A stretch of 64,000 nt of DNA from Entonaema liquescens (Eukaryota > Ascomycota > Sordariomycetes > Xylariales > Xylariaceae), in contig CADCSX010000010.1 of the NCBI GenBank assembly GCA_902805475.1, forward strand, positions 1,054,001-1,118,000. Direction: 5' to 3'. A model generated the notes under the pieces. It was not told where the DNA came from and ran no database searches. It saw only the letters and a program-made list of their open reading frames with translations. The position numbers and the translations under genes were made by a program. Shown in pieces: positions 22,909 through 35,779 of this stretch. Each line of letters begins with the position of its first letter. Position 1 is the first letter of the stretch.

Positions 22909-25900
22909 GGTAGAGCCTGTGAGATGTGGCAGTAACTAACACATCGAGTATAGCTTCCTCTCCGACTTGTCGCATCCTCAATGGCTTCCATTATATATCA
23001 TCTTATACTATCTGAAGCCCGAGGACAGGTATGCGTACTACAGAAAGTGAGTATGAGCCATTACATGTGTAGCAACATGTATCGTCGGCAGTCCTGACGT
23101 TACTAGTTTACTACTGGTAGGTTCAAACTTTTATCCATAAAGTTGTGTCTCGAGAAGACACAGCAGGTTCCACGGTTAGACAGCTTAGATCCGTCTCTTA
23201 AGATACCATGCTAAGGTATCAAGGCCAAACAACCAAACAATACAGTGGCTTCGAGACAATATAAGCAGCTACGACAAGGGGGGGGATTCTATGTATCCAA
23301 GCCAAAGGGCTCTCGACAAGGCTCCCCTTAAAGAGCCATTGTAAGGTCGCCGCAAAGTACAAACCGGAGAGGTGACACCAACAAGAACTTCAGAACTCCG
23401 CAAGTGGATTCCCGTGAACATGCATTACTTTGCGATTGCGGCTTGCAACGAGCCACCTCGAAGTCAGACCACGAGACTGTCTTACTCACGGTTCTGTACG
23501 GGTCTAAGTCACAGTACTTTCTCGCTTCCAAGCACTCCCACCAATGACTGGTCACTTGCGGTCCCCTTTAGGATAGCCAACGACCCTAGCATCCGCTTTC
23601 CGCAAGGTATTCCTTGTACTCCCCCAATAACTGGATAGGAGGCATGTACTGGACAATGCAGCGCTTCTCCTAGGTAGATATTTGATTATTGGCGGCGACC
23701 AACCCTCTACTCGCAGAACACCATCGTTTCCTCCCGCAGCAACGCTAATAAAAACACATGTAAGACTGCTAACGTTGAAACCACCCAGTGGTCCAAACAA
23801 GTATATAGGACTCTCATATAGCTATATACCCACCAGAAATACTTTCGCGTCAGTTTTTATAGCCTCTAGATCTTACAGGCCTAAGCTGCAAAGCTCTTAC
23901 TTGGGTCAACTCAGAAACTTAGGAGTATCCGCTACAACTGAAAAAGGAAATTCAGGCAACAAGTGAACCAGATCTCTTTTATTCGTCTTTATTTGCTTGC
24001 ATTATTACTTAAGGGAACATCGAAGGGGCTTGTCGGGAATGGAAACACGTCCTTACATCGCGGGGCGTTGAACCATAGGGGCGGTAGCGACGGTAAAGAT
24101 CATCGCCTACATATGGAGTACATGCCCCTGATATGTGTTAGGGGGTTCAAATGTGTACCGAACAGGTACTTGTTGTGCCATGCACTTGCAGATGCAACTA
24201 CGTTAGCCTATCTCGCTCAAGTCCCTCTTGCATGGGAAAACGTCGTATGGTAGCGTCGGTATACACAGGCCCCTACTATATTACATCGCTAACAAAGCGA
24301 CCCTCTTCTCCTGTAAGAGCTACTAACTATGTTGGCCCTTGTTGTTATCGCCTGTCGCCACTACTAAGCAACTATGTAATAAATATGCCGAATAGCAATC
24401 AACTTCGACGTCACTATTCTTAGCTAATTTCTATGAGCTCGTTTCTCTCAACGGTTACCACGGAATGCGACCTGCACAAAATCTGGTCTTCACCGATATT
24501 CGAGCATGGATACTACATTTCTTTGTATTGGGATATAATTGCCACTGCTAACCAACAGGTCTATACACGAGTATGACCACTAGACCTGGATATATCAGAC
24601 ACATTAGTATAAAATGGAGCAGTTAGGGTTCGTTGCAAACTCCATCCAGGTTATAGCGTACTGCCCACCAACTAGCTCACACCGCGTATCACCAGTTACT
24701 ATCGTATCCGGGTTTAATCAGTACTCTCTAGTCCGAGTGACTTCACATGGGCTGGATTGGGTATTCGCGGAAGTGCCCTTGTAGCAGAAGCCAATCATAA
24801 CACCAGAGCCAAACCCGACACTACGGAACGCAATTAAGCCATATCTTGGCGTTCTCCACTGCTTAAAGCTGTGCTGGCAATTGTCTCGGGACTAGAAATC
24901 TTTAGTAAAGACATTGTAGAGCCAGAAATACCACAACCGCTTCCGACAGGTCTGTGATCTTACCGCCCCATACTCACCAAAGCTTTGTTTTAGGTTATCT
25001 CCCTCCTCCATTGTAGAAGGAATTGGATCATCCTCACGTAAAGGTAAATGCAACTGGTCAGCTTAGATGCACATCTACCCGGTACCACCCCTGTTCTCGG
25101 CCCGGTGTCTATACCCGAGAATCAAAACAAACCTCTGAGCCGATAAGGCCATGGCCGAGCCGACAGTTCAGCTGAAGCCACTACTAGGCTAGAACAATGC
25201 CGATCCCTGACGCATCTACGGCTTATATGTTACTTCAATGCATATTTGCATAGTTAACTTTAGAATCGGACTCCACCACAAACAGCAGACCGCTCTTGAT
25301 GCCGATGCACAAAGCCCACTGTTGAAACTTTATCAGCTAGACGAATCTTTTTTCCGTGTTCTGTTTGATCATCCTAACTCATCGGTCCTTCAAATTCGAA
25401 TGTACGACACTTGTCTACCTTAAAGTTGTCTCGGTGCCATTTTATTCGACGCCGAGCGACCGAGCTGGATTTTGTAACGGCCGGCCGCATGTTAAATGAC
25501 TAAGTCGCCTGTCATATTATAACTACAAAGATGAAATCGGTTATCTTATTGGTACCTGCATTGATGACCAGCAGGATAGATCTCGCAGAAAGCAGACTTG
25601 GAGCTGCGATAGCCCGGCGCATTACAGGCAACTTACTAAGTATAACTTATAACTGACAAATTCACCGAAGAGACGTTGGATGCTTATTCATTACCTCTCT
25701 AACTCCCAACACCGCACGCCGCACGCCGCACGGTCTGCTCAACACCTAGCAAGTTGTGGCTTTGCGTGCTGGTGGCTAATTAATAAGTAACCAAACGATA
25801 GCGACTCATAGCGACTCCGAGGAGACTCTTATCAAGTCACTGTCCAGTCACTGTCCGGTCACTGTCCAGTCACAATTATTACCTGCATAGTACAAATACA

Positions 25901-27961
25901 CATCATTAGGTATTTACCAAACACGAACATACGGCTAATCATTCGGACGCTCTTCTCTTGGCAATGATATTCCTACGGCGTTTCCGTTGGCGCTTCTGGC
26001 CCAAGACCAGGTGACCTAATTATGCGACGGTCGCATATACTTCGATAAACCTCCCAGTCGGCCTTATTCTGGATCCTACATATCATCAAATCTGTTAGAT
26101 TGACCGCTTCTTGAATTAAACATAACCTATTCCGCCATCCTTAGGATCTCGGAAATACCCCCAACCCAAAATAGGCGTAGGAAGAGACCAGGTGCATGGG
26201 AGAATTCTTATCAGGTGATTGGAATGTTTTGTGATATACGAAAGGATTTTATCAGTCAGCCGGGATTCTCAGCTTCTTTTCCCCGGCAGACACGGGTCTA
26301 CCAGGCGTGCGATAAAGTAGGGCGAAGAATTTCATACCCTGGCATGCAGAAGGTCGAGATTCTTGCAAATCATAATTGTCACTACCGGACGAGGTTACAT
26401 CGAACTTCCTAGTTAGGACCGGACGCCCGAGGACAAATCCCGAGATGCCTGTCTTTACATACATATGACTGGCCTATAGCTTCGCGTCTCACCGCCCAAG
26501 CGTTCGTTACCAGACTGTCGGGTCAACCCAATTTTACCAATCTCCATTTTTCTCTTCATCCGCTTGTCCCGCACTTTTACGCCAGCTCCTTTAACCCTTG
26601 TCGTCTCGCATACTACAGTACCACATCAATACATCATCCATAGTGTACTTTGGCCCGGGCGTGTAAGAACTACTTAGTAGTGTATGTACGCTTTCGAGTC
26701 TCCACAACCACTCCTATGGTAGATGGATTCCATTAAGGATCATGCTACATAGGCTCGAGGAATTCTCCCCGTCAAAGCCGTGTTTACAACCACCCATATC
26801 TTCCAGACGGGGTGGATATTCCCAACTCCCAACTCCCAACTCCCAACACCGCGGCAGTCCGCGGGAGACGAGTTTCGCCGACAGACCACTTATTCAAACC
26901 TCATATCCAAATTATACCAACAATCCACGCGTGGACTGACCTTCACTCCACCATTACGTAAATCATAAAAACTGACACGGTCGTGGCCTTAACCCTGTCG
27001 CTCATCTCCAACAAGAAATATGATGGTACTACACAACAAGACTAAGCATCATCTTCTATAAGCCGCATATTCCAGACGCCACAACGTCACTACTTGCTTA
27101 GTCGATCTAATGGTCAGAACACAAATAAAGTTGTCGAGAAAATTGGCGTTTGCCAAGCTCCAAAGCGTGTAACTACGGCCTTTTCCTACGAGCTCAAAGT
27201 TTCACGCATTTCCTACCCTTTACCGCCTAGTTTAAACCCTGGTCTATCTCCTGGGTAGTTTCATAAGTCCTAGGAGTCCACCTCGTTGAGGAGAATAAGC
27301 AGCCTAGGCCCCAGGCTGGTTGATTCAACCCCAGTCTACGCTAATATTACAAGTCATACATAACAAAGTTGAGAGTGCTTAAGAGAGTGGGTATGTATTG
27401 TACAGTACTTGTGAGCAAACCCACAGGATAGGGCTCGAATCACCCTGCGCATACATGAAGATTGAAAACATTACAAGCAACTGTACCAACTAAAATTGGA
27501 ATAAACGAGCGACCCAGCACCACGGCACCCAATAGTATCGTGTTATCGTAACAACATACTGAGCTTCAAACCGCGATATGTTTTACTCCCTCTCGGTTTC
27601 CGGGACAGAAGAAACAACACATGGCTTGTCAGGGCCTAATTACCACATACCCCGATACACAGTACACGTGGAATACTCGCTAAATCTAACAGAGCAGGTC
27701 AAGGCGAGGAACACCTAGGCTATAACAGTCGTAAAAAAGCCGACTAGTCCCACCTAATGATGCCATACGCATACCAGAAACACCCAATTCACTACTACGC
27801 CAACACTATATCACCTCTGCGTTGGACAGCGGCATTATACGGGTCACGCCGGGCGGCCCAGCTACGTAGGCCAGCATAAGGTAGGATGCATATCCATACA
27901 CGCAAGGAGCCGAACTTCCATATGTGACTTAGCTCTTCATCAGGCGATGGCCTACTTCGAA

Positions 27962-27996
27962 CATATCTGTATACCTACCTTATGCATACAGATATG
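27962..27996. repeat. Inverted repeat, 11-bp stem
   Basis: CATATCTGTAT (27962-27972) and ATACAGATATG (27986-27996) are perfect reverse complements around a 13-nt loop. It lies in gene-free DNA; role unknown. Confidence 0.6.
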
Positions 27997-28833
27997 GTAC
28001 CCAGCATATTGTCAAGTCTGGACGGACAATACCTGGTCTCGATGACCCACGTGTCAGGCTAGAGTCCCTAGCTGCGCAAGCATCTCATAGATTAACGATC
28101 GACGTACATAGTACCGTCGCGGGGATTAAACGGCACCTAATAGAGAAAAGCTAAGTCGTATGGCAGTGGGGCCTTTGATCAACTTTTGAATATCATACAA
28201 CCAACATTCCTTAGTCATTCCATAATCCCGGCCCCGGGATTCTAACGACACCCGTCGGCGGACTTGGCTTCTTATCCCCTTTGTTAACGTCGGGAACTGC
28301 ACGGACCCCCGACGTCTAACCAACATCAATAGCTCGGGACTGTAGTCTAACTCCCCTAGCATCACCGATATGAGGCACGTTTCCTACGAAAATACCTTAA
28401 GTCATGTCGCTATTATACCAAGTCTTAAAGTTTTGCTTCCTATTTTATGCCCTCTACCGATATACTGATGAACGCTTCATTACCAATATAGACATTCTTT
28501 ATTAAGTAACTTATATGTCAGCTTTGTAAGAATAGTAGATAAGTAAATCCTCGTAAACAACAAGATATGGCACATATATAGATGCTTCAGCTTTTGTTCT
28601 TCGAGTTGCTTCCTCCCTATCCATTGTACACCTCGCGTGTTCCGAAAAGGAGAAGGGACATTTCATTAACAAAGGGCAATTCATAAATTGCCCTAAATCT
28701 CCTATTATATCTCTCGAGGAAAAACCTAGAGCAGCGTATAAAGGGGGTTATTTTATCCGATGTTCCGGCGCCTACCTAAGCAACCAACATATCATTGTAA
28801 AAAGCAGGACGCCTAGCATCAAACACACGCAAA

Positions 28834-28940
28834 GGCCTGGTGGTGTAGTAGCACATTCCGCTCATGCTATCATGTTCGCGTACCCCCTACAACTTCCCTG
28901 GCATGAGTGGAAATGAATGGGTTCGAATCCCATCCAGGCC
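28834..28940 (+). tRNA. Intron-containing tRNA-like gene, candidate CAT anticodon
   Basis: The acceptor arms GGCCTGG and CCAGGCC pair perfectly over seven bases. The T arm ATGGG-TTCGAAT-CCCAT is perfect and contains a B box (GGTTCGAATCC); an A-box-like TGGTGTAGTAGC lies at the expected place. The anticodon stem TTCCG/TGGAA leaves CTCAT at the loop start, so the anticodon reads CAT, with an intron of about 40 nt after position 37 (28867-28906). The D loop is only about four nucleotides and lacks GG, and position 37 would be G instead of the A usual for methionine tRNA. The 5' half can pair 12 bases with the sequence around the intron end, including the anticodon. It may be a real but odd tRNA gene or a decaying copy. 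A T8 run follows. Confidence 0.65.
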
Positions 28941-28946
28941 AATCTC

Positions 28947-28954
28947 TTTTTTTT
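28947..28954 (+). terminator. Pol III terminator of the tRNA-like gene
   Basis: Eight consecutive T, six bases after the acceptor stem, a strong RNA polymerase III stop. Confidence 0.7.
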
Positions 28955-30764
28955 ACTTCTTGGTTTATTCACCAACAACCTGGGACGAAGACATCTTGGT
29001 CAGATTTGGTGGCTTCGTAGCAATAGATTTATGCTATTACTTAGAATTGGAGATCGTTCGTGAGGTAAGGATGCAATGAACGAGCTGCTTATCATGATAA
29101 TATCAAGTAGATAACTAGACTTGTAGCCTTGCCTTTCTACTGGCGCCCTCTGAGACGGCATGACGGTATGCTGGTATGGTGGAGGCCATACGTCCCAGAA
29201 AGCCATGCAGTGGCACAAATCAAATGGTCTAGTGTAGAAACAACTCGCAGTTAAATCGCTCCGAAGTCTTTTAATATCATTTGGGTCGGTTGTGAAGTCC
29301 TAATTCAACGCTCTTGTACAGAAAAAGAAAAAAGAACAGTAGGTAAACTTGGTTCTACTTGATTACCGTATTCCTCTACCGCTGTGTCATATATCATAGC
29401 TACCTAGGCTTAGCAAGATATGGTAAATGTTAATACTATTTCCTAAGACTTGTGGATTTGACGGTGCTCGGAGCGTCTAATAGATGTGCGTTGTTGATGA
29501 ATCCGTGATAACGGCTTAGACGTTGAGAACCAAGGAACCAAGCCGGCATGCCATTGTAAGATATATTATTCTGCACCTTGTCGAGGTGGGAAGAGTGCGT
29601 GATACATGCATACTCTGGATAACTTGACTTTAACATACGCCCGACTGTAATCTACTCGCTAGTATTCTGACGCTATACCACTCGGCCCCCAACACCACCT
29701 ACCTACCGTATCAAGCCTATCTCCTAACACACGTAAATGTATCTGAACTCAACTCCATCCTGCTATAAACACTGTATACCATGCGGCTTTATCTCAACCC
29801 ATGCCTTACACCAACTAGGTATACTCGGGCTCACAGGTCGTCGAGAGGATGTATAGGTACCGCCCCCAACCGCTGGCCGGGATTTGCTCTGGCGCATATA
29901 GATCCTACGGGCCCGGACTCTGAGTCACGCTCTACCATATGTATTGCCAAGGATATTGAGTCACCGGCCAATACCTGCCTTGGGCACATAGCCTCGGCCC
30001 CGATACCCAGCGAGGAATATTGTCGGGCCAGCTTACGTGGTGCTACATCGATCGACGGGACGGCCCTGGTCACTAGTCACTGACTCACACTTCCCCTTCC
30101 GTCATCCTCCTCATCATACCATATAGATCCTTCAAGGCATACAAGAGGCAGCGTCCAGGAACCAACGCGGCCATCCGAAGCCTAGCCGAGCCTAGCCGCC
30201 GGCCAGCCTGACTTAGGTACAGTCACAATGCTTTAACGAGCCAGAGTCATAGTCGAACTCATAAGATAGATTTCATTGCAAAAACTATTGCTATTAGTAC
30301 ATCTGTCCCAGACTACTGCCTATCCATATTGATAATAGTAGTTGGGGTCTATTCTGCATCCCCCTGCACGCCCTTCATCCCGGTGACCAAAATGTCGAAT
30401 ACGGGGACCAACTTTCGTCGTGAACGTTCCTAGAACGGGGTACGATGCCGTGCTAAAAAGAGAAAAAACCAAACGCGAATGTCCCTTAACGAATCATGTC
30501 TTCCCTACGCGAGCTCGCTTCCAGTGAAACTCGTAAGATTTCTACCTTATTAATATCGGGCAAGGCGACTTTTAGCTCTTCATCTGCAATCATTATTGCC
30601 CAGATGCTTTTTTTGTCAGGGACGGGGAGAATATCAAAATGCAGAAAGGCGGATTTTGACTCGGCTGGATTTGATCAAATACACGCCGGTAAACGAAAAA
30701 AGGAAATGAAAGCAATTCTTGTACAAAATCGTGCCGGCATGGCAACATAATGCCCGATTCGCCA
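28955..30764. other. Gene-free interval before TOA1
   Basis: No gene is supported. A GCCTAGCCGA-type duplication lies near 30178-30200. An 84-codon plus-strand frame at 30496-30750 runs tail-to-tail with TOA1 and is probably chance within its 3' region. Confidence 0.45.
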
Positions 30765-32618
30765 TCACCACTCGTACTCGCCAGTGGCTTTATGGAATAC
30801 GTAATCTTTGCCGTTCACACTAAGAACGCCATCCTTGAGAACACACTTCCTGTTCCGTTGTGAGCATATGATAATGGGGTTGGCATCTAGGTAGAATGGA
30901 GACTTACCACTTGTTCTTGACTCGCTGGACCTTGTCGTACATGCAAAGCATGATCTGGCCGCCATCCTCGTCTTCATCGTCATCTTCGATATTGTCATCG
31001 GGATCATCGAGATCGGAGTTAATAGCGTCCGCGTCATCAGATGCTTCGTCTTTCACGCCGTCATCTGTGCCATCAAACTGAGCGATACTGCTAGGCAGAG
31101 ATGTGCTATGTTGCGAGATAGCTAGATCCTTGCCTTTGCGCTTAAGGGGCAGCATTAAGCCACCACCTTCCATGGCCTTAGCATTGGCTGCAATCTGAGC
31201 GTGGAGCAAGTTGTCGATCTCAACTCGTCCCATTTCCACATTTTCACCAGCAGGCGTACGACGCAGGACAACGCCAACACGACTTTCGGTGTCGTCTGCG
31301 CCATCCATCTGAGACTGTGCCGGTCTCTGTCCATTTTGCATGGCCATACGCTGTTGCTGCAGTTGTTGCTGCTGCAACTGCAACTGCTGCTGAGCGTTAG
31401 GGGGTATGCCAGGTCGGTACTGCTGTTGGGGATGGCCCTGCTGATATTGACCCTGATGGTTCTGCGGGATGGGTTGGTTGCCGGGCCTTTGTTGGTTTTG
31501 AGGAAATGACTGCTCTCTCAATTTGTTGATAGAAGCCGCGGCGCGGTCACCATACATAGACTGGAGTTGTTGAGATACACGCTCTTGTACAACGCCGGGG
31601 CCACTTTGTTGAGTGGTCTGGGTCATCATAGGTGAATTGTCGAGACCAGGCTCTGTCTTGACGCTGGGTTCGGGTTTAATCCCAGGACCATTCGAAGGCT
31701 GACCCCCAGCCATAGGCATAGTAAGACCTTGGGGTTGAGGTTGAGGTTGAGGTTGAGGAACATGTTCCTGGATAAATGAAGAGCCGTTAACCTGGGGTAT
31801 GGGCTCAGGGGCCGGTGCAACAGCAGGTACAGCGGCCGCAGGAGGAGGGGCATCTGGCTTTGGATCCCAGGGGAACGTAGCCAGTTGCTGTTGGGACAAC
31901 TTTTTTTGCCATCCCTAATAAGATCATGTTAGCTAAGTAATTCCCCATTCTTTGTTACTTCGTGGGAAGTTTAAGTGGAGGGGGGGTTAGCGATAGCATT
32001 GTTCCTTGTAAAGTGATTTATGAGAGAAAGGGATGAGTGCAAAAGTAACGAAAGTAACGAAAGTGACGAATGGAGCTGATAGGGTAAACGCGCACAGTAA
32101 GAGGCACGTGAGTGGACTGGGGTCCAACCAATCAAAATGACGTGAGTCACTGGGAGATTGGCAGTAGGCGCAGAGGCATAAAAGCCCAAATAGTGCCTGT
32201 CCGCCCCTCACGAAATCCGCCAGTTCTCACCAACCTCGGCCTCGCCTAGAAAACCAGCCAAATTGCCTGTGTAAAGTCCCATCATGGTTTGGTCGACAAC
32301 TTATCGAATCTCGAAAAATAAATCTTTAAATATCCAATTTCTAAGGAAATCCCCATCTAAATGAAAAATATGGTAACGATGCACTAATAATAACTGTCGA
32401 TCTTTGCTTGACTGAAGGAAGGGAGCAGTAGAGGGAAGAAGAAAGAAAAAGAAAAAGAAAAAGGAAAAAAAAAACAATAAAATCTGTCAATTACTCACCC
32501 TCTTCAGTTCATCCAAGACGCCCTCATCCACGCCGCCTTCTTCGAAATCGACTCGCGAAGCTTCGAGGACATCGTTGATGATCTGCTGATAGACGTTGCC
32601 GACCTGCGAGTTCGACAT
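30765..32618 (-). CDS. TOA1: Transcription initiation factor IIA large subunit
   Basis: Three exons, 32618-32499, 31914-30908 and 30849-30765, give 403 aa. The N-terminal four-helix-bundle part is VGNVYQQIINDVLEASRVDF and GWQKKLSQQQ, split by intron 1. The middle is a long linker rich in Gln and Pro (a PQPQPQ run encoded by GGTTGA repeats, then Gln-rich tracts near residue 200). An acidic stretch of Asp/Glu precedes the C-terminal beta-barrel part QIMLCMYDKVQRVKNKWKC, ending HKATGEYEW, which contacts TBP and DNA. TFIIA stabilises TBP on promoters in the nucleus. Intron 1 is 584 nt, about ten times the local norm, and holds promoter-like motifs (separate entry). Start is the ATG of MSNSQVGN. 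Confidence 0.92.
32105..32149. promoter_or_regulatory. Promoter-like motif cluster inside TOA1 intron 1
   Basis: Within 45 bp lie a CACGTG E-box (32105-32110), a CCAAT box (32128-32132) and the bZIP/CRE-like TGACGTGAGTCA (32138-32149). A TATA-like CATAAAA lies nearby at about 32178-32184 on the plus strand. The clustering in an unusually long intron suggests an internal promoter or enhancer, possibly for an alternative TOA1 transcript. Confidence 0.4.
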
Positions 32619-33894
32619 GGTGACGAAGGACTGCGGGTTGACCGACTATTCGGGTCGATCAGAAAAGGGTCGGGTACGGGTATCGGCAGCAGGGTTGGTT
32701 GTAATAGTAGTAGTTTGGTGGTTTACGTAAATCCTGTCTGACGAAAACAGGTGGAATACCTAATAATGTAGGTATGATTACAATGAATAGGAAAATTGCA
32801 AGGTCGCAAAGGTTGCAAAAGTCGCAGAGATGCGAAAGCTGGGGGGAAAAGTTTTGGACGCGGCTTTGCGAGTCAACGGTTGCAATGTACGAAAGGACGG
32901 AAGACGGAAAACGGAAAACCAAGGTTTTTGTTTTGACCAAGCTTTCCTCCCCTTGCGCCCCTCTCAAATCTGGCTCAAAATTCAGTCTTTAGTTTCTCTG
33001 TTATTAACTTAACAGCTGGCACGCAGTTTTCTGTCGTTGTACTCTGGCGCAACGGATTTGACCGACGGTGGAGTATGTCTGGTTGGTGATGTTCTCGTGA
33101 AGGTTGGCTTAAAAGTGCTTGGTTTGTTAAAGTGCCGCTTACGCGCTTACTTAATCGCCTCAGGCAAGTCCCAGATAAGATAGGTCGTACCTACCTCCAT
33201 AAGTTACTGCGCCGCCAGCGCCCACTCAAACACTGGGGTACGTACCTTAAACCACTAAGGTGTGCTACTGCGGCACGTCAAATCAAATAAAATGAGGTAA
33301 TGACGTGCCAACAAAATACATACCTTATTGCTTTACAGTAGGTGCCCTACCTAACCTAAAGTAATTGAAATGATCTCAATTCATGGCAGGTGCATTTGAC
33401 AACGCGTACAAATATACCATGACATGTACCCATTTCATATAGACACCAAAACGTCAAAAACCAATTGAGGCATTATCATTCGAACAATAACTTCATTATG
33501 TCACACAACAATCATGATGATAATCAAGCAAAGTATACCAGTCAATCTACTATCATATTGATATGTTGACTATCTAACTATCTCTTTATTCCCACCATTA
33601 TTATGCGTAATTGAATCCCTTAAACTCCGTAATTAAAATACAATCAATTGTAATTCCCATCCTTGGAGGGCCTCCCGTAACATGCGTTAACGCTTCGCTT
33701 CGTAGCTTCATGACCAAGTCGTATCCCGATTAAAAACCCTTTTAGGTATATTTATCATGAGGATACCCCAACGCCATGCTAAAGGGACACCAAATGCAGT
33801 ACCCAGAGATGCCAGAGCGAAATTGTACCTACTGTTCCTTGAGCATTGACGATGTCATCAATGCTCCTGACATGCACGAGATTTACATGGTGAT
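32619..33894. other. Intergenic region between TOA1 and CDC20
   Basis: It holds the TOA1 upstream region (32619-33100, with repeated GGTTGCAAAAGTCGCAGAG-like strings) and the 3' flank of CDC20. AT-rich around 33400-33660. No further gene is seen. Confidence 0.5.
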
Positions 33895-35779
33895 TTATCG
33901 GATGGTCATCTGCTTGGCCATTTGGGCCTTGCTGGAAGAGCCACTGGCGCCAACACCTGCGGCAGCGCCGGCCTTCTTCTCGAACACCTTCCAGAACTTC
34001 AAGCTCTCATCGGCAGCTATTTAACGATAATGTTAGCTATGATTCTACGTATTTGAACAAAGTATTTATGGGCTGCGACTTACCTGCCGTAGCAAGCATT
34101 TGTCCATCGGGACTGAGACAGCTGTGGAGAACTCGGCTCTCGTGAGCAGGGATCTCGACGTTGCGAACAAGAGTAGGGTAGCTCCAGATGCTGAGAGAGT
34201 TGTCAGGGAACCCGCTCGAGCTGACAATCTCGCGGTAGCTGGTGCTCCATCGGAGGCTGGTGACCTGAGAACCAGTGTCGATGCTGTTCACTCTGGCGCC
34301 AGAAGTAGTGTTCCAGAAGTGAATGTGGCGGTCGTAAGAGCCACCACCAGTAGCGAGGAGGTTCATGTTCCAAGGGCACCAGGCAAGAGCCTTGACTGCT
34401 GCCTTGTGGTTCGTCTTGGTGAACTTGGGGACAGCTAGGGATCGAGCGTCCCAGATAGAGACGAGGTTATCGTTGCCTCCAGTTGCGAGCTGGGCACCGT
34501 CAGATCGCCATTCAAGGCCGCAGACTTCAGAAGTGTGGGACACAAGTTCAGCCACCTTGTGCTCGGCAATACGAACATCGTGGTTGTACACGAGTCCACT
34601 TCGGGCACCGGTAGAGAGAAGGTGCTTGTTCCAGCCCATCACACCAACGCGGGTGTCGTGGCCAAACATGCTGCGGACCTTCATGCCTTCGGCAACGTCC
34701 CAGATCTGGACCTCACCGGTTCCAAGACCAACGCCAACGTAGGCGCCGTCACCAGACCACTTAACGCTGCTGACGTATGTGTCAGGGCTGGTCTCCAATA
34801 AGCAGCTAACTGAGCCCTCATCGGCTGACCAGACATAGACATTGCGCTCTAGGCCGATAGCAACTTGGTTGCCTGAGCTCCAGTCAAGGAGGTTCAAGTA
34901 GTAGTCATCGATCAAACCAGGAGCATCTAGGACTCGTTCGGGGGCAGTCGCAATACGGCGTCGGAACTGAGCAGAGCCAGCGTTAGCCGACTTGAGTGGT
35001 CGGTTGTACTGCTGGCGAAGGTCGATAGGCTTGGAGGACTCAGGGGGAGCAGGCTTGAATTGGAGAATGCGAGTGTTTAGGTTGACACCACAAGCATTTG
35101 CCAGGGAATCTTGGTAGGCCACCGTGTTAGGCGATGGGCGGGCATAGCTGGTGGCTTCATCGTCCTCGATGTTAAGGCTTTCGAGTGCGGCAATGGCATC
35201 ATCGGTAGCAGAAGATAGGACAGCAGAGGCTTCGCCGCTGTTGGCCCTTGAGCGTTGCTTCTTCTTCTCTTGAGAATCAAGCTTTCCGGATCCGGCATTA
35301 GCAATGGCAGAGCTGTTGCTCCGGTTGGGAATGAACCGGTCTGCAGTATAAGAGATGGTGGTCTTGTTGGACTTTTGTCTTACAGGGGCCGCTGCCTTCT
35401 TAGCCTTCGAGGGCGTCTTGGTTTGTCCTGTGCCAACGAGAGTGAAGTCGGATACGCCGAGCTCAAGAGCCTTACGGGGAGAGGAAACACCGCGGGCTAG
35501 GTTGGACTTGGGAGAGTTACGGTGTGACCTTGAGCTTGCCTTGGCAAGGTGTGCTGATAGGTTTCCTCCGTACACCGACTTGCTGGCTTGGCGGGATACA
35601 TCACGGCCAGAAGACTTCTTGTCAGGTGTGAAAGGAGACGAGTTCACATTGACGGGAACATTGGCAGTTGTAGTACGTTGACGAGGGGATGGTGTGAGGG
35701 GCATCCGACCGCCAGCGGTACGAGAGGAGAAAAGTCCCTTGTGAGACTTTAAGGGAGTCGATACTGCAACTGATGCCAT
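33895..35779 (-). CDS. CDC20: Cdc20-type APC/C activator, WD40 protein
   Basis: Two exons, 35779-34084 and 34016-33895, give 605 aa. It recruits substrates to the anaphase-promoting complex in mitosis and is the target of the spindle checkpoint. The disordered N-terminus contains the C-box DRFIPNR (147-153) and a Mad2-interaction motif RILQFKP (about 237-243). Seven WD40 repeats follow, starting DDYYLNLLDWSSGNQVAIGL and including TGGNDNLVSIWDAR and VKALAWCPWNMNLLATGGGS. The second exon supplies the end of the last blade (ADESLKFWKVFE) and a tail finishing in the Ile-Arg dipeptide (QMTIR) that binds APC3. C-box, Mad2 motif and IR tail together favour Cdc20 (Slp1) over Cdh1. The 67-nt intron begins GTAAGT. 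Confidence 0.93.

Larger units (their letters stand above)
21150..28833. other. Gene-free interval, 7.7 kb
   Basis: No open frame above about 110 codons and none with a recognisable domain. Repeats seen: GCAAGAC units near 21759-21779, TTTAGCG/TTATGTAG units near 21533-21592, GTCACTGTCCAG-like 12-mers near 25839-25873, CGCACGC units near 25713-25731 and CAACTCCC units near 26823-26847. A 16-bp perfect palindrome lies at 22893-22908 and an 11-bp inverted repeat at 27962-27996. I looked for retroelement motifs and saw none I could support. From about 24.4 kb the plus strand carries more C than G. Confidence 0.5.

Noticed and set aside
23280..24420. Possible retroelement or group II intron remnant in the gene-free interval
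   Set aside because: Some strings looked suggestive, but I found no reverse transcriptase, integrase or intron-domain motif and no terminal repeats.
30496..30750. 84-codon plus-strand frame next to the TOA1 3' end
   Set aside because: No signature, poor start context and a tail-to-tail position; most likely chance in 3' flanking DNA.
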